Shown: piece after piece, positions 8,973 to 18,475 of the stretch | How positions within the stretch are numbered: position 1 is the stretch's first letter | Layout: each line of letters opens with the position of its first letter | Source of the DNA: Longibacter sp051155795 | GTDB taxonomy: Bacteria > Bacteroidota > Rhodothermia > Rhodothermales > Salinibacteraceae | Reading direction: 5' to 3' | NCBI RefSeq assembly: GCF_051155795.1 | Contig: NZ_DAXETW010000011.1 | Location: 11,918-75,917, forward strand | DNA: 64,000 nucleotides | The notes under the pieces: generated by a model | What the model was told of the DNA's origin: nothing | What the model saw: only the letters and a program-made list of their open reading frames with translations | Databases searched by the model: none | Translations under genes and position numbers: made by a program

Positions 8973-9737
8973 ATGCCTCCCGAGCCCTTCCTCGATGCCC
9001 AGCCGTCCCTGCGACCGCCAGCCTCCGTTCCGGTTGATGCCATGCAGACGCCGGACGAGTGGGACGTGAAATTCGAAGGGTTCTCCCAGGCGGCATTCGG
9101 GATCCTGGATCGACTTCGCGACATCCCGCATATCGATCAGTATAAAAAGGAGAAACCCGGTGTCACGGACGATCTCAAGGACCCCTTTCGCCGATATCGC
9201 GACGACCTCGTTGTTCACTGGGTGCTTCCCAACCGGATTGATTTTGAGACGGAGAGACACGTGTTCAGCCGTTTGCTGAAGAATGACTTTGGTGCCGGCG
9301 GTTGTCACGACAACCTGTGGATGGCGTTTTTCCGGCCGGAAACGAAGCGGCTCAAGGATGTCCAGATCTCGCACCGCGTGTCCCCGGACGGATTCGATGT
9401 CGGCATTTACGTCGGGTCGCACGTGAAAAACCTGCTCGACCGGGCCGTCTCCCGGATCGCGGACGCCCCGGAGACTTACCTGGATCTCGTCAACCCATTA
9501 ATTGACCGGGGCGGCTGGCGCTTTGCGCTACACGGAGGGAGCGGGGAGCGCGCCTGGAAAACGGTGAGGAAGGAGCCCATGGATGGGCTTCCCGACGATC
9601 TGGCGCGCTGCAAGGGCCTGTGGGTTCGTCGTCGTATCGGTCGGGACCGGGTGCTGGACGTGGGCCCCGACCTCGTTCGGATCGGCCTGGAAACGGTGAT
9701 GGACGTCTGGCCGATCTACCGGTTCTACCTCACGTGA
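8973..9737 (+). CDS. Conserved hypothetical protein, weakly DUF2461-like
   Basis: This protein of up to 254 residues has no recognised catalytic motif. It contains an aromatic, basic fold pattern: an N-terminal FEGFSQAAFGILDRL element, then FRRYRDDL, a NLWMAFFR segment and a C-terminal VMDVWPIYRFYL. The arrangement recalls DUF2461-type proteins, but the similarity is by eye only. The ATG at 8973 gives a Pro-rich extension. The ATG at 9042 (MQTPDEWD) may be the real start. It stands alone between fbp and a crotonase gene on the same strand, which says little about its role. Confidence 0.7.
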   Translation: MPPEPFLDAQPSLRPPASVPVDAMQTPDEWDVKFEGFSQAAFGILDRLRDIPHIDQYKKEKPGVTDDLKDPFRRYRDDLVVHWVLPNRIDFETERHVFSRLLKNDFGAGGCHDNLWMAFFRPETKRLKDVQISHRVSPDGFDVGIYVGSHVKNLLDRAVSRIADAPETYLDLVNPLIDRGGWRFALHGGSGERAWKTVRKEPMDGLPDDLARCKGLWVRRRIGRDRVLDVGPDLVRIGLETVMDVWPIYRFYLT

Positions 9738-9902
9738 CGGCCATCGCCGGGGGGACCGCTCGTCCAAAGGCCCGTATCATAATACCGCCAGGCTCATTGC
9801 ACCAGTTCGCTCATCCGACCCGGGAGTCGATGCGCTGGGAACTGTGGAGCGGTGCGACGGTGACGAATCGCACCCTTTCCTTTCAACAAGATTCCCGGCT
9901 AC

Positions 9903-10688
9903 ATGCCCGAGCGAGTCAACGTTCATCGCGATGATAAAGTCCTCACGGTCACGCTGGACCGTCCGGATAAACGCAACGCTATCGATGCACAGATGGTGAG
10001 TGATCTGAAGCAGGTCCTTGCGACCCACGCCGGCGAGGAGGGCGTGCGGGTCGTGATCCTGACCGGAGCCGGGCAGGTTTTCTCGGCGGGCGCCGATCTT
10101 GCCGCGTTGAAGGCGCTTCGGGATGCATCTTTGATGCAGAACCGCGAGGATTCCGCCCATCTCGCGAGCCTGTTCGACGCGATCTACACGCATGAGAATC
10201 CCGTCATAGCCAAGATCAACGGTCATGCCCTGGCCGGTGGCTGCGGGCTTGCGGCGGTGTGCGATCTGTCGTTCGCCGTCGATGGGGCGAAGTTCGGCTT
10301 TACCGAGACCCGCATCGGCTTTGTGCCAGCGATCGTCATGGTCTACGTGCGACGCAAGCTTGGTGAGGCGGCACTTCGCGACCTCTTGCTGCGCGGTCGG
10401 TTGGTCCGCGCGGAGGACGCGGCGTCGATTGGCCTGATCAACGAGGTCGTGCCCGCAAGCGAGCTCGATGAGCGGGTAAACGCCGTAGCGAGAGAGATCG
10501 CAACGGAGACGAGCGGATCGGCCGTGGCCCTGACGAAGCAGATGCTGGCGCAGGTCCCCGGCATGGGGCGACAGGAAGCGGTAGATTATGCCGTCCAGAT
10601 GAACGCCTTCGCTCGCGGAACGGACGATTGCCAGGCCGGCATCCAGGCCTTTCTCGACAAAGAGCCTCCCCCGTGGAAACAAGATTAG
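9903..10688 (+). CDS. Enoyl-CoA hydratase/isomerase family protein
   Basis: This 261-residue crotonase-fold protein acts on an acyl-CoA. The oxyanion-hole segments are seen in SAGADLAALK and LAGGCGLAAVCDLSFA, and a catalytic Glu lies in FTETRIGFVPA. The start MPERVNVHRDD is a normal crotonase N-terminus. The sequence resembles methylglutaconyl-CoA or short-chain enoyl-CoA hydratases more than the large multifunctional enzymes. The substrate cannot be assigned from sequence alone. Neighbouring genes are unrelated (unknown protein upstream, aconitase downstream), so it is probably a free-standing gene for fatty- or amino-acid degradation. Confidence 0.9.
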   Translation: MPERVNVHRDDKVLTVTLDRPDKRNAIDAQMVSDLKQVLATHAGEEGVRVVILTGAGQVFSAGADLAALKALRDASLMQNREDSAHLASLFDAIYTHENPVIAKINGHALAGGCGLAAVCDLSFAVDGAKFGFTETRIGFVPAIVMVYVRRKLGEAALRDLLLRGRLVRAEDAASIGLINEVVPASELDERVNAVAREIATETSGSAVALTKQMLAQVPGMGRQEAVDYAVQMNAFARGTDDCQAGIQAFLDKEPPPWKQD

Positions 10689-11033
10689 AAAAAGGCCTGC
10701 CGGGCGTGGCCCGTAGCACCACGTCTGTTTGAAAAGCCCTGCATGGAATGCCTATCTTCGCTTCTGCGTCGCCACTTCCGTGATCGTTACGGCTTTGTTC
10801 AAACTGTCGCGTCGCCGGACAGTGGGACGTTACGTGACCGGGCCGCACTGCTCCGAACAGAAGCGGACGCGTATTTTGTTCATTGAGCATGTTCGCACCG
10901 GTTGCGTCAGCGCTACCGTTTAATATCCGGGCGCAGCATCAGATCTTCTGCGGATAACCGTACCGCCGGAGGCGACAAGTCGAGAATGCTCCGCCCTCAT
11001 TGCTTTCTTTCATCGAATGCACCGCACGCACTC
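10689..11033. other. Intergenic region and leader before aconitase
   Basis: These 345 bases between the crotonase and aconitase genes hold no convincing gene. An imperfect stem (TATCCG at 10924-10929 against CGGATA at 10950-10955, with further pairing inside) lies about 80 bases before the aconitase start and could be in its leader. No iron-responsive or riboswitch consensus was recognised. Confidence 0.45.
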
Positions 11034-12995
11034 ATGGGCATGAATGTCGCACAGAAGCTTATCGACAGCCACCTGGAAGGGGGCACGATGAGCCAGGGAG
11101 AGGAGATCAAGTTGAAAATGGACCAGACCCTGACGCAGGATGCGACGGGCACGATGGTGATGCTCGAGTTCGAAGCGATGGGTATTCCCCGCGTTCAGAC
11201 CGAGCTGTCGGCGCAATACGTCGACCACAACCTGATCCAGTCGGATTACAAAAACCCGGACGACCATTTATTTCTGCGGAGCGCCTGCAAGAAATTCGGC
11301 GTTCACTACAGCCGTCCCGGCAACGGCGTCAGCCACCCGGTTCACCAGGAACGCTTTGGCAAGCCGGGCAAAACGCTTATCGGCTCGGACAGCCACACAC
11401 CGGCGGCGGGCGCGATCGGCATGCTGGCTATTGGCGCAGGCGGGCTCGACGTGGCGATGGCCATGGCCGGCAAGCCGTACACCATCCGGATGCCGGAAGT
11501 CTGGGGGGTGAAGCTGACAGGCGAACTGCCCGACTGGGTCAGTGCCAAGGATGTCATTCTAACGATGCTGCAGCGCCACGACGTTGACGGCGGTGTGGGT
11601 CGGATCATCGAATACTACGGCCCGGGCCTCGACAGCCTGAGCTGCATGGACCGCCACGTGATCGCGAATATGGGCACCGAGCTGGGTGCAACCAGTACGG
11701 TCTTCCCGTCAGACCAGGAGGTGAAGCGTTTCCTCCGGTCGCAGGGTCGTGCGGACGACTGGACGGAACTGAAGGCCGACCCGGACGCCGAATACGACGT
11801 GCACGAGGAGATAGACCTGTCCGAACTCGTGCCGATGATCGCGAAGCCAAGCAGCCCCGGCAACGTGGTCCCGGTGCGCGAGGTCGAAGGACAAGAGATC
11901 TACCAGAGCTACGTCGGGTCATCGGCCAATCCCGGCTTCCGCGACTTCGCCTCCGCTGCGGAGATCGTCGACGGACGCCAGGTACACGACCGCGTCAGCT
12001 TCGACGTCAACCCGACCTCACGTCAGATCCTGGAGAACCTGATGAACTCCGGGCACCTGCAGATGCTCACGCGCGCCGGTGCACGGATTCACCAGGCCGG
12101 ATGCAACGGGTGCATCGGCATGGGGCAGGCGCCGGCGACGGGGCAGATTTCCGTCCGCACCGTTCCACGTAACTTCCCGGGCCGCTCCGGAACGAAGGAA
12201 GACGCCGTATACCTCGTAAGCCCCGAAACGGCCGCCGCGTCGGCACTGACGGGCAAGATCACCGATCCACGGGATCTGGAGGACCTGTACGGCATGTCTT
12301 ATCCAAACGCGAAGGAACCGGAGAATATCACAATTAACACGGATCAGCTCGTCGCGCCCGTGTCCGAGGAGGAAGCGGCCGGTCTGGAGCTCGAGAAGGG
12401 CCCGAACGTGGTGTCCCTGCCCGGATTCGATTCACTGCCCGACCGACTCGAGCTTCCGGTGCTGCTCAAGATGGGCGACGACATCTCGACGGATGAAATT
12501 ATGCCGGCCGGATCGCGTATTCTACCGTACCGGTCAAATATTCCCAAGATCTCGGAGTTCGTCTTCGAGCAGGTCGACGAAACGTTCTTCGAACGCAGCC
12601 AGGACGTGCGCGAGACGGGTCATGCGATCGTGGCCGGAACGAATTACGGTCAGGGATCGAGCCGTGAGCACGCCGCGCTCGCTCCGCGCTGGCTCGGGAC
12701 GCGCGTTAAGCTGGTGAAAAGCTTCGCCCGGATCCATCGGCAGAACCTCGCGAACTTCGGGATTCTCCCGCTCAAGTTTACGAGCGACGACGCCTACGAC
12801 AGCATCGAGCAGGGCGATACGCTCGTCCTGGACGATCTTCGCGATACGATCCGGGAGGGGGCGGAGGTCGAGGTCTACAATCAGGACAAGGATGAGACCT
12901 ACGTCCTCGAGCACGACCTCTCCGACCGCGAGCTACAGATGGTCCTGGAAGGTAGCCAGATCGGCGTGGTCAAGAAAGAATTCGCCACGGTGTGA
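11034..12995 (+). CDS. acn: Aconitate hydratase
   Basis: This protein of about 653 residues carries the aconitase fold. It isomerises citrate to isocitrate through a 4Fe-4S cluster in the TCA cycle. The cluster ligands are visible in AGCNGCIGMGQ together with an upstream Cys (LSCMDRH). The substrate motif IGSDSHTPAAGAIGML and the swivelling C-terminal domain (GTNYGQGSSREHAALAPRWLG) are intact. The frame opens at 10902, but the ATGs at 11034 and 11040 (MGMNVAQKLI) match the family N-terminus. The domain order and size fit the mitochondrial-like bacterial group rather than the 900-residue AcnA. It is followed by a strong hairpin at 13011-13058. Confidence 0.94.
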   Translation: MGMNVAQKLIDSHLEGGTMSQGEEIKLKMDQTLTQDATGTMVMLEFEAMGIPRVQTELSAQYVDHNLIQSDYKNPDDHLFLRSACKKFGVHYSRPGNGVSHPVHQERFGKPGKTLIGSDSHTPAAGAIGMLAIGAGGLDVAMAMAGKPYTIRMPEVWGVKLTGELPDWVSAKDVILTMLQRHDVDGGVGRIIEYYGPGLDSLSCMDRHVIANMGTELGATSTVFPSDQEVKRFLRSQGRADDWTELKADPDAEYDVHEEIDLSELVPMIAKPSSPGNVVPVREVEGQEIYQSYVGSSANPGFRDFASAAEIVDGRQVHDRVSFDVNPTSRQILENLMNSGHLQMLTRAGARIHQAGCNGCIGMGQAPATGQISVRTVPRNFPGRSGTKEDAVYLVSPETAAASALTGKITDPRDLEDLYGMSYPNAKEPENITINTDQLVAPVSEEEAAGLELEKGPNVVSLPGFDSLPDRLELPVLLKMGDDISTDEIMPAGSRILPYRSNIPKISEFVFEQVDETFFERSQDVRETGHAIVAGTNYGQGSSREHAALAPRWLGTRVKLVKSFARIHRQNLANFGILPLKFTSDDAYDSIEQGDTLVLDDLRDTIREGAEVEVYNQDKDETYVLEHDLSDRELQMVLEGSQIGVVKKEFATV

Positions 12996-13619
12996 TTCTG
13001 GTCTAACATGACAGGTTGTTCGGCGGCGAGTCCTTTCCGGGGCTCGCCGCCTGCCTGTTAGAGAACAAGAATGACGACCCCAATGGTATATCCGTTATTG
13101 CAATAAAAGAGCAAAACTACATATCGTGCACACCGCAAGTAAGCCGTCTGGTCCGCCGCCGGAAGATCCCCCTGTGACATAGAATATGTAACGACATCCA
13201 TGCAGCGTATGCCTGGTCCTGCGGGAACGGTCTTTCTACCTTATCGTGGTGGACAGGCCGATGGACACGCATCGGTCCAGCGACCTGTACGACGAAACGC
13301 CCACCGACCCATCCCGCACCGGGTGGTTCACGACTGCTGGGAAGTGAGCAACGCGGGGTATCCGGTCTCGATCTCTGAGACCGTGTTGGTTTCGTCTTTT
13401 CCCAATCCTGGATCCAGCATTCCACCCCTCGAAGCATCCGAGGACGACGTCATTGACGACCGCAACGGTTCGATGCACGAAAGGACAGCGTGACCGTCGG
13501 TGCCATCCAGCGGCCCCGGTGCTTACAGTCACAGTGAAGGATGTGCGCCGGCCTCAACCCGCCGGTTTTGCTGCACCCAACGCTCCGAACCATCTGATCT
13601 CGCCTCATCACGCCTTCTC
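12996..13619. other. Intergenic region downstream of acn
   Basis: Apart from the terminator-like hairpin at its left end, these 624 bases hold an AT-rich patch near 13080-13130 with a 12-base palindrome TTATTGCAATAA (13095-13106). Short overlapping open frames have biased but unconvincing composition. No RNA gene was recognised. The promoter for the following gene should lie here. Confidence 0.4.
13011..13058 (+). terminator. Hairpin after aconitase gene
   Basis: The arms GGCGGCGAG (13022-13030) and CTCGCCGCC (13043-13051) pair exactly, and an outer ACAGG/CCTGT pair (13011-13015, 13054-13058) extends the stem. It starts 15 bases after the acn stop codon. There is no long T run, so termination may be weak or the hairpin may protect the transcript end. 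Confidence 0.6.
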
Positions 13620-14453
13620 ATGCCGAACACGACGAGCACGGCCGACCTGCCACGCCCTTTCTATTCGGAGTGGTCGCGCTCCGAATCCTCGTCGGCAAAG
13701 GCGCTCTGGGAATGGCATTCGGCGCTTGCCCGGCCCCTTCCTGTGGGGGGCGACGGGACAGTCTCATCAGTCGAAGCGTATTTTGCGGATGAGTATGAAC
13801 GGGCACGAAATGCCGAACCGCTCCGAACCGTGCGCGAGTCCGTCTGGCGACCGGCGTATCAGGCCGTTGATCGACACGACCTCGACCCCGAACTCCTCGC
13901 TGCTCAGGTGCGGGCATCGCGTCATCTGCAGGGATCCGTGCGGTTTCGGACGGCATCAGAGCTCGAAGACTTCGCCCGCCAGTGGGCCATCCCGCATGCT
14001 CGTTTGCTTGCGTCGCTAGCTGGGGTTGACTACGGGTGGATGGTGAAACGCGTGGACGAACTCGCGCGCGGCTTTTTCTTTCTCGCTCGATTTCTGACCC
14101 TGCCGCATGACGTGAAACAGGGCCAGCTGTTCATACCGGTGACGGACTTGAAGCAGAATGACGTTCATCTGTCAGAGCTACGGGACGGGGACGTGAATGA
14201 AGGGGTCCGTCGCGTGCTTTGGAAGCACAGCATCCGCATCCGAGACGCCTTCGGGCAGGGTGAACCGATTCTGAAAGACCTCGGACTTCGACGTCGACTG
14301 ACCCTGAAGCGATGGTGGTACGGCAGTCTTGAGGTCCTGAATGAAATCGAACGGCGCGACTTTGACGTCTGGAGCGAACCGGTTGAACTGTCTGTCTACC
14401 GCAAAATGCAGGTCTATCTGCTGACGGTTTTCGGGCGGTCGACAACCGCGTAG
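13620..14453 (+). CDS. Degenerate squalene/phytoene synthase family protein
   Basis: This 277-residue protein follows the trans-isoprenyl diphosphate head-to-head synthase fold. The segment around residues 75-135 (SVWRPAYQAVDRHDL, then LEDFARQWAIPHARLLASLAG) matches the middle of squalene and phytoene synthases. The region ARGFFFLARFLTLPHDVKQG aligns with the second aspartate-rich motif (usually LTNILRDVGED), but here it reads D164-V-K-Q-G and loses the second acid. The first aspartate-rich motif (YCRxVDDxVD) is absent. It is therefore probably not a normal synthase. It could be a partner subunit, a pseudoenzyme or a divergent enzyme. The ATG at 13620 fits the family length. The frame itself extends upstream to 13500. 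Neighbours (acn, purM) do not explain it. Confidence 0.75.
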   Translation: MPNTTSTADLPRPFYSEWSRSESSSAKALWEWHSALARPLPVGGDGTVSSVEAYFADEYERARNAEPLRTVRESVWRPAYQAVDRHDLDPELLAAQVRASRHLQGSVRFRTASELEDFARQWAIPHARLLASLAGVDYGWMVKRVDELARGFFFLARFLTLPHDVKQGQLFIPVTDLKQNDVHLSELRDGDVNEGVRRVLWKHSIRIRDAFGQGEPILKDLGLRRRLTLKRWWYGSLEVLNEIERRDFDVWSEPVELSVYRKMQVYLLTVFGRSTTA

Positions 14454-14614
14454 CACGGCATTCCGCTCGATGGCGCTCTCTTCGTTTTTGCGCGAAATCG
14501 CGACGTGCTGCGACCCCGGCGGTTGCGCGTCCGTTCTGCACGCCGCAAGTTGATGGTGTCCATGTGACGTACCGCTCGTTCCCGTCTTTCGCCGAAGCCT
14601 ATCCCTGCCGAATC

Positions 14615-15622
14615 ATGACCACGTATAAAGAGTCCGGCGTCGACGTCGATGCCGGTGATGACGCCGTTGATCGCATTAAGCCCATCGTACAGGAAACCTT
14701 CACCCCGGGCGTTCTTGCCGGGATTGGCAGCTTCGGCTCCTATGTGGAACTCGATGCGAGTGCATACGACAAGCCGGTCCTCGTGTCGTCAATCGACGGT
14801 GTGGGCACCAAGGTGAAGGTCGCCGTCCGGGCGGGGCGGTTTGATACCGTCGGGCAGGACCTCGTCAACCACTGCGTCAATGACATCGCGGTATGCGGCG
14901 CTCGCCCGCTGTATTTCCTTGACTATTACGGCGTCGGGCGTTTGAATCCGGATGTCGCCGAGAGCGTCGTCCGCGGGTTTGCCGCAGCGTGCAAGGAAAC
15001 CGGCACCGCGCTGGTCGGCGGCGAAATTGCGGAGATGCCGGACGTTTATGGAAACGAGAATTTCGACCTCGTTGGCTGTATCGTCGGCGTCGTCGAGAAG
15101 AACAGAATTCTGAACGGTGCGACCACGGAGGTCGGTGATGTGCTGATCGGCCTTCCATCCACCGGGCTTCACACGAACGGATACACGTTGGCTCGAACGG
15201 TCCTGTTCGACGCATTCGACGTGGATGATGCGCCCGATGAGCTGGCGGGTGAGACGGTGGGAGAAGCCCTGCTTCGCGTCCACCGCTCCTACCTGGACCC
15301 CATCCAGACGATGGTCCAGTCCGATTGTACACCGCGTGGATTCGCACACATCACCGGCGGCGGGCTACCCGGGAATCTCCGCCGAATCATGCCGGAGGGA
15401 TGCCGTGCGGACGTCGACTACGATGCATGGGATCGCCCTGCACTCTTCAATCTGATCCAATCGCTCGGCGACGTGCCGGAGTCGGACATGCGTCGAACGT
15501 TCAACTGCGGCATCGGGCTGGTGGGGACCTTTCCGGCGGACGAGGTTGACGCGGTTGTCAATCGCTTGCGAGCGGAAGGGGAGGCGCCTGTCGTGATCGG
15601 GCACGTCGTGAAGGACGAGTAG
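14615..15622 (+). CDS. purM: Phosphoribosylformylglycinamidine cyclo-ligase
   Basis: This 335-residue AIR synthetase closes the imidazole ring in purine synthesis using ATP. The N-terminus (MTTYKESGVDVDAGDDAV) and the motif VSSIDGVGTKVKVA are diagnostic, followed by the NDIAVCGARPLYFLDY and FAHITGGGLPGNL elements. The frame opens at 14564, but the ATG at 14615 gives the standard start. It is a single-gene unit here. purC is found about 29 kb away, so the purine genes are scattered rather than in one operon. Confidence 0.97.
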   Translation: MTTYKESGVDVDAGDDAVDRIKPIVQETFTPGVLAGIGSFGSYVELDASAYDKPVLVSSIDGVGTKVKVAVRAGRFDTVGQDLVNHCVNDIAVCGARPLYFLDYYGVGRLNPDVAESVVRGFAAACKETGTALVGGEIAEMPDVYGNENFDLVGCIVGVVEKNRILNGATTEVGDVLIGLPSTGLHTNGYTLARTVLFDAFDVDDAPDELAGETVGEALLRVHRSYLDPIQTMVQSDCTPRGFAHITGGGLPGNLRRIMPEGCRADVDYDAWDRPALFNLIQSLGDVPESDMRRTFNCGIGLVGTFPADEVDAVVNRLRAEGEAPVVIGHVVKDE

Positions 15623-15882
15623 GCACGGATCGGACCTGCTTACGCCAGGACTTCTCGACTTGATCAAACGCCGCTGAGGTGTAGCGTCCGATGGTCACCT
15701 CGCGCGCCCGGGCGAGTGCACATCGAAACGGAACAAGCGCCCGCGCGCCCGGGTGTACACGCTAAATACGCTTGACGGCGGGACATACGATCGTCCAGGC
15801 CGCCGGCGGGCATTTGTCGTCGACCGCCACGGGTATGATCGCCGGTGCGCGCCATTCCCATTCACATACTGCAGGTGTCCCC

Positions 15883-16566
15883 ATGATATCGCTGGTCATC
15901 GTGCTGCTGCTCAGCTACATCGTGGGCTCGATTCCGGGAAGCCTCTGGTCGAGCAAGCTTCTCTACGGGATCGACGTGCGAAAGCACGGAAGCGGGAACG
16001 CCGGGGCGACGAACACCTTCCGCGTCGTCGGCTGGCAGGCGGGCGTTGTAGCGACCATCGTGGACATGGGGAAGGGCGCCTTTGCTGCTGGCGTTCTGCC
16101 GCTCTGGGCGGCCTTTGGAGCGTTTCCGAGCTTCGGGATCGCTGCCGAGTCCGGGGTCATCGTCGCGCTTCTCTGCGGGCTGGCGGCTGTGACAGGACAT
16201 ATGTTTCCCGTGTTTGCCCGCTTCCGCGGCGGCAAGGGCGTCAACACAGCCGCCGGCATTCTGCTGGCGCTGACCCCGGTGTCGACGCTGCTCGCCATGC
16301 TCGTCTTCGTGCTTGTTCTGGGCACCACGCGCTACGTGTCGCTCAGCTCCATCCTGGCCGCGATCGCCTTTCCGACCATCGTCGCCGTCCGGAAGTATGT
16401 GTTCGACGCCGACCTTACGGCCAGTCTGCTCATCTTCGGCATCGTCGTTGGAGTTGCGATCGTTGTCGCGCACCAGTCAAACATCCGTCGCCTCATAGCA
16501 GGCAATGAGAACCGCGTGTCCTCGTTCAAGCCGGCGGAAGGGATGCGCGGTCGCGGCGAAATCTGA
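15883..16566 (+). CDS. plsY: Acyl-phosphate:glycerol-3-phosphate acyltransferase
   Basis: This 227-residue integral membrane enzyme adds the first acyl chain to glycerol 3-phosphate using acyl phosphate. The PlsY motifs are clear: YIVGSIPGSLW near the N-terminus, KHGSGNAGATNTFRV, and FRGGKGVNTAAGILL. About six membrane segments are visible. The frame opens at 15772 but the ATG at 15883 gives the usual short N-terminus. It lies 126 bases upstream of gpsA, which supplies glycerol 3-phosphate, so the pair forms a small phospholipid-precursor unit. Confidence 0.96.
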   Translation: MISLVIVLLLSYIVGSIPGSLWSSKLLYGIDVRKHGSGNAGATNTFRVVGWQAGVVATIVDMGKGAFAAGVLPLWAAFGAFPSFGIAAESGVIVALLCGLAAVTGHMFPVFARFRGGKGVNTAAGILLALTPVSTLLAMLVFVLVLGTTRYVSLSSILAAIAFPTIVAVRKYVFDADLTASLLIFGIVVGVAIVVAHQSNIRRLIAGNENRVSSFKPAEGMRGRGEI

Positions 16567-16692
16567 TGTCGCTTCCACGATCCGATCGCGCCGTCTTCCG
16601 CTTCCTGGCGATTCGTCGATTCAACGCCCAGGACCCGTCGGCTCCTCCGCGGCGACGCGCTGCACAGGCCCTTTTCTCATCCACACCGTTTG

Positions 16693-17727
16693 ATGTCTGC
16701 ACCCATCTCAATCTTCGGAGCGGGAAGCTGGGGGACCGCCCTGGCCGTTCACCTCGCTCAGTCCGGCCGCTCCGTCACCCTCTGGGCGCGGCGCGATGAA
16801 CAGGCGTCTGAATTGTCGGATACGCGTCGAAACCAGGAGTATCTTCCCGGCATCGCCCTGCCGCCGCTCGTCCAGGTCACGTCCGATCTGGAAGAAGCGG
16901 CAATGGCGTCCGACATGTGGGCGATTGCCGTCCCATCGCAGCAGGTGCGCTCGTTTGTGTCACGGCTTCGCCCGTACCTCCGGCCCGACGTGATCGCGGT
17001 GTCGCTCGCGAAGGGAATCGAGAACGATACCCTGATGACCATGTCTCAGGTTCTGGAGGACGTTCTTGTGCCACCGCTGGACCGGGAGCGGATCGGTGTG
17101 CTCTATGGTCCGAGTCATGCCGAAGAGGTTGCTGAAGGTCGGCCGACCACCGTCGTCGCTGCGGCGCATGCTTCATCCGTAGCTGAATCGGTTCAGGAGG
17201 CCTTCATGACGGATCGGCTCCGCGTCTACGCGAACACCGACGTCATCGGGGTAGAGATCGGCGGGTCCGCGAAGAACGTGCTCGCCATCGCTGCCGGGAT
17301 CAGTGATGGGGTCGGGTACGGCGACAACGCCAAAGCAGCCCTGGTCACGCGCGGGATTGCAGAGATTAAGCGCCTTGGACTCGCGCTGGGAGCCGACGCC
17401 ATGACCTTTGCCGGATTGGCCGGGATTGGCGACTTGGTCGTAACCTGTATGAGCCGTCACAGTCGCAACCGCGGCCTCGGCGAGCAAATCGGGTCGGGAA
17501 AGACGCTCGATGAAGCGCTCGGTAGCATGCACATGGTGGCGGAGGGCGTCAAAACGACGCGCTCCATTCATGATTTGGCCGAGCGCCATCACATTGAGAT
17601 GCCGATCACGGAGGCTGTGTACGCCGTGCTCTTCGAGGGGCGACGCCCGCACGAAATGATGGAGAAGCTAATGACGCGGAGTGCCAAACGGGAAAACTGG
17701 CTGCCTGAGGTGCTGCAAGAATCATAG
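16693..17727 (+). CDS. gpsA: NAD(P)-dependent glycerol-3-phosphate dehydrogenase
   Basis: This 344-residue cytosolic enzyme makes sn-glycerol 3-phosphate from dihydroxyacetone phosphate for phospholipids. The Rossmann motif GAGSWGTALAVHLAQSG starts at about residue 8. The catalytic Lys is in the family signature GGSAKNVLAIAAGISDG, and the C-terminal helical domain is complete. The ATG at 16693 is preferred over a TTG three bases upstream. Directly downstream of plsY on the same strand, it provides that enzyme's substrate and runs opposite in direction to GlpD encoded at 3887-5485. Confidence 0.97.
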   Translation: MSAPISIFGAGSWGTALAVHLAQSGRSVTLWARRDEQASELSDTRRNQEYLPGIALPPLVQVTSDLEEAAMASDMWAIAVPSQQVRSFVSRLRPYLRPDVIAVSLAKGIENDTLMTMSQVLEDVLVPPLDRERIGVLYGPSHAEEVAEGRPTTVVAAAHASSVAESVQEAFMTDRLRVYANTDVIGVEIGGSAKNVLAIAAGISDGVGYGDNAKAALVTRGIAEIKRLGLALGADAMTFAGLAGIGDLVVTCMSRHSRNRGLGEQIGSGKTLDEALGSMHMVAEGVKTTRSIHDLAERHHIEMPITEAVYAVLFEGRRPHEMMEKLMTRSAKRENWLPEVLQES

Positions 17728-17827
17728 AGCGGCCGAGCGCAGAGGGCCGTTCGCGGTACCGACGCTCCGGTCATTTTCGCCGTCTGCAGAATGCCGGTCT
17801 GTTCGCCACGTCAACGCAAGAGATTCC

Positions 17828-18475
17828 ATGACTCTACGAGAATTGAAGCAGCTCGTCTCGCTTGGCGAAGGCATCAGTCTCGAGTTCAAGCGGCGTGTAC
17901 CGCGCGACGAACGGATCGCGAAAGAGGTCATCGCGCTCGCCAATACGCAAGGTGGCCGTATTCTGGTCGGAGTTGATGACGACGGGGAGATCACGGGTCT
18001 GGATGACGCGTCCGAGCAGGAGTTTCTGCTTCGGCGTGCGATCGAGCGCCGAACGCAGCCCGTTGTGGACATCCGTACGGAGCGGATCGTCGTGGCACCG
18101 CGGCGGGACGTGATCCTCGTGACGGTGCCGGAGAGCGATCAGAAACCGCATCAGCTGGTCGGGGACGATGACCCGGCGGGAGACGGCACGGCCTACGTCC
18201 GGGTCGAAGACATGAGCGTCGAGGCGAGCGAGGAGTCTGTTGAAATGATGGAGTCGGCGAAGGCCGTCAATGGCGTCACGTTCGAGTTTGGCGAGGCCGA
18301 ATCGCTTCTCATGCGCTACCTCGACGACTACGGTCGGATCACGGTGGGGGAGTACGCCAAGCTGGCCGATATTTCGACCGAGCGTGCGTCCGCGACGCTG
18401 GTGCGCCTGTCGAAGGCCAACCTGCTCCGACTACATGCAGATCGAAAAGAGGATTACTTCACGCTTGCGTACTAA
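17828..18475 (+). CDS. AlbA_2 (Schlafen-type) domain transcriptional regulator-like protein
   Basis: This 215-residue protein has an N-terminal AlbA_2 domain (GISLEFKRR and the following VIALANTQGGRILVGVDDDG), a nucleic-acid-associated module found in bacterial regulators and Schlafen proteins. Its C-terminal third looks like a winged helix (LMRYLDDYGRITVGEYAKL, then TERASATLVRLSKANLLR). The start ATG at 17828 gives the usual N-terminus MTLRELKQLVSLGEG, although the frame is open from 17681 inside gpsA. A DNA-binding regulatory role is likely. The target is unknown. It lies between gpsA and the topoisomerase genes. Confidence 0.85.
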   Translation: MTLRELKQLVSLGEGISLEFKRRVPRDERIAKEVIALANTQGGRILVGVDDDGEITGLDDASEQEFLLRRAIERRTQPVVDIRTERIVVAPRRDVILVTVPESDQKPHQLVGDDDPAGDGTAYVRVEDMSVEASEESVEMMESAKAVNGVTFEFGEAESLLMRYLDDYGRITVGEYAKLADISTERASATLVRLSKANLLRLHADRKEDYFTLAY

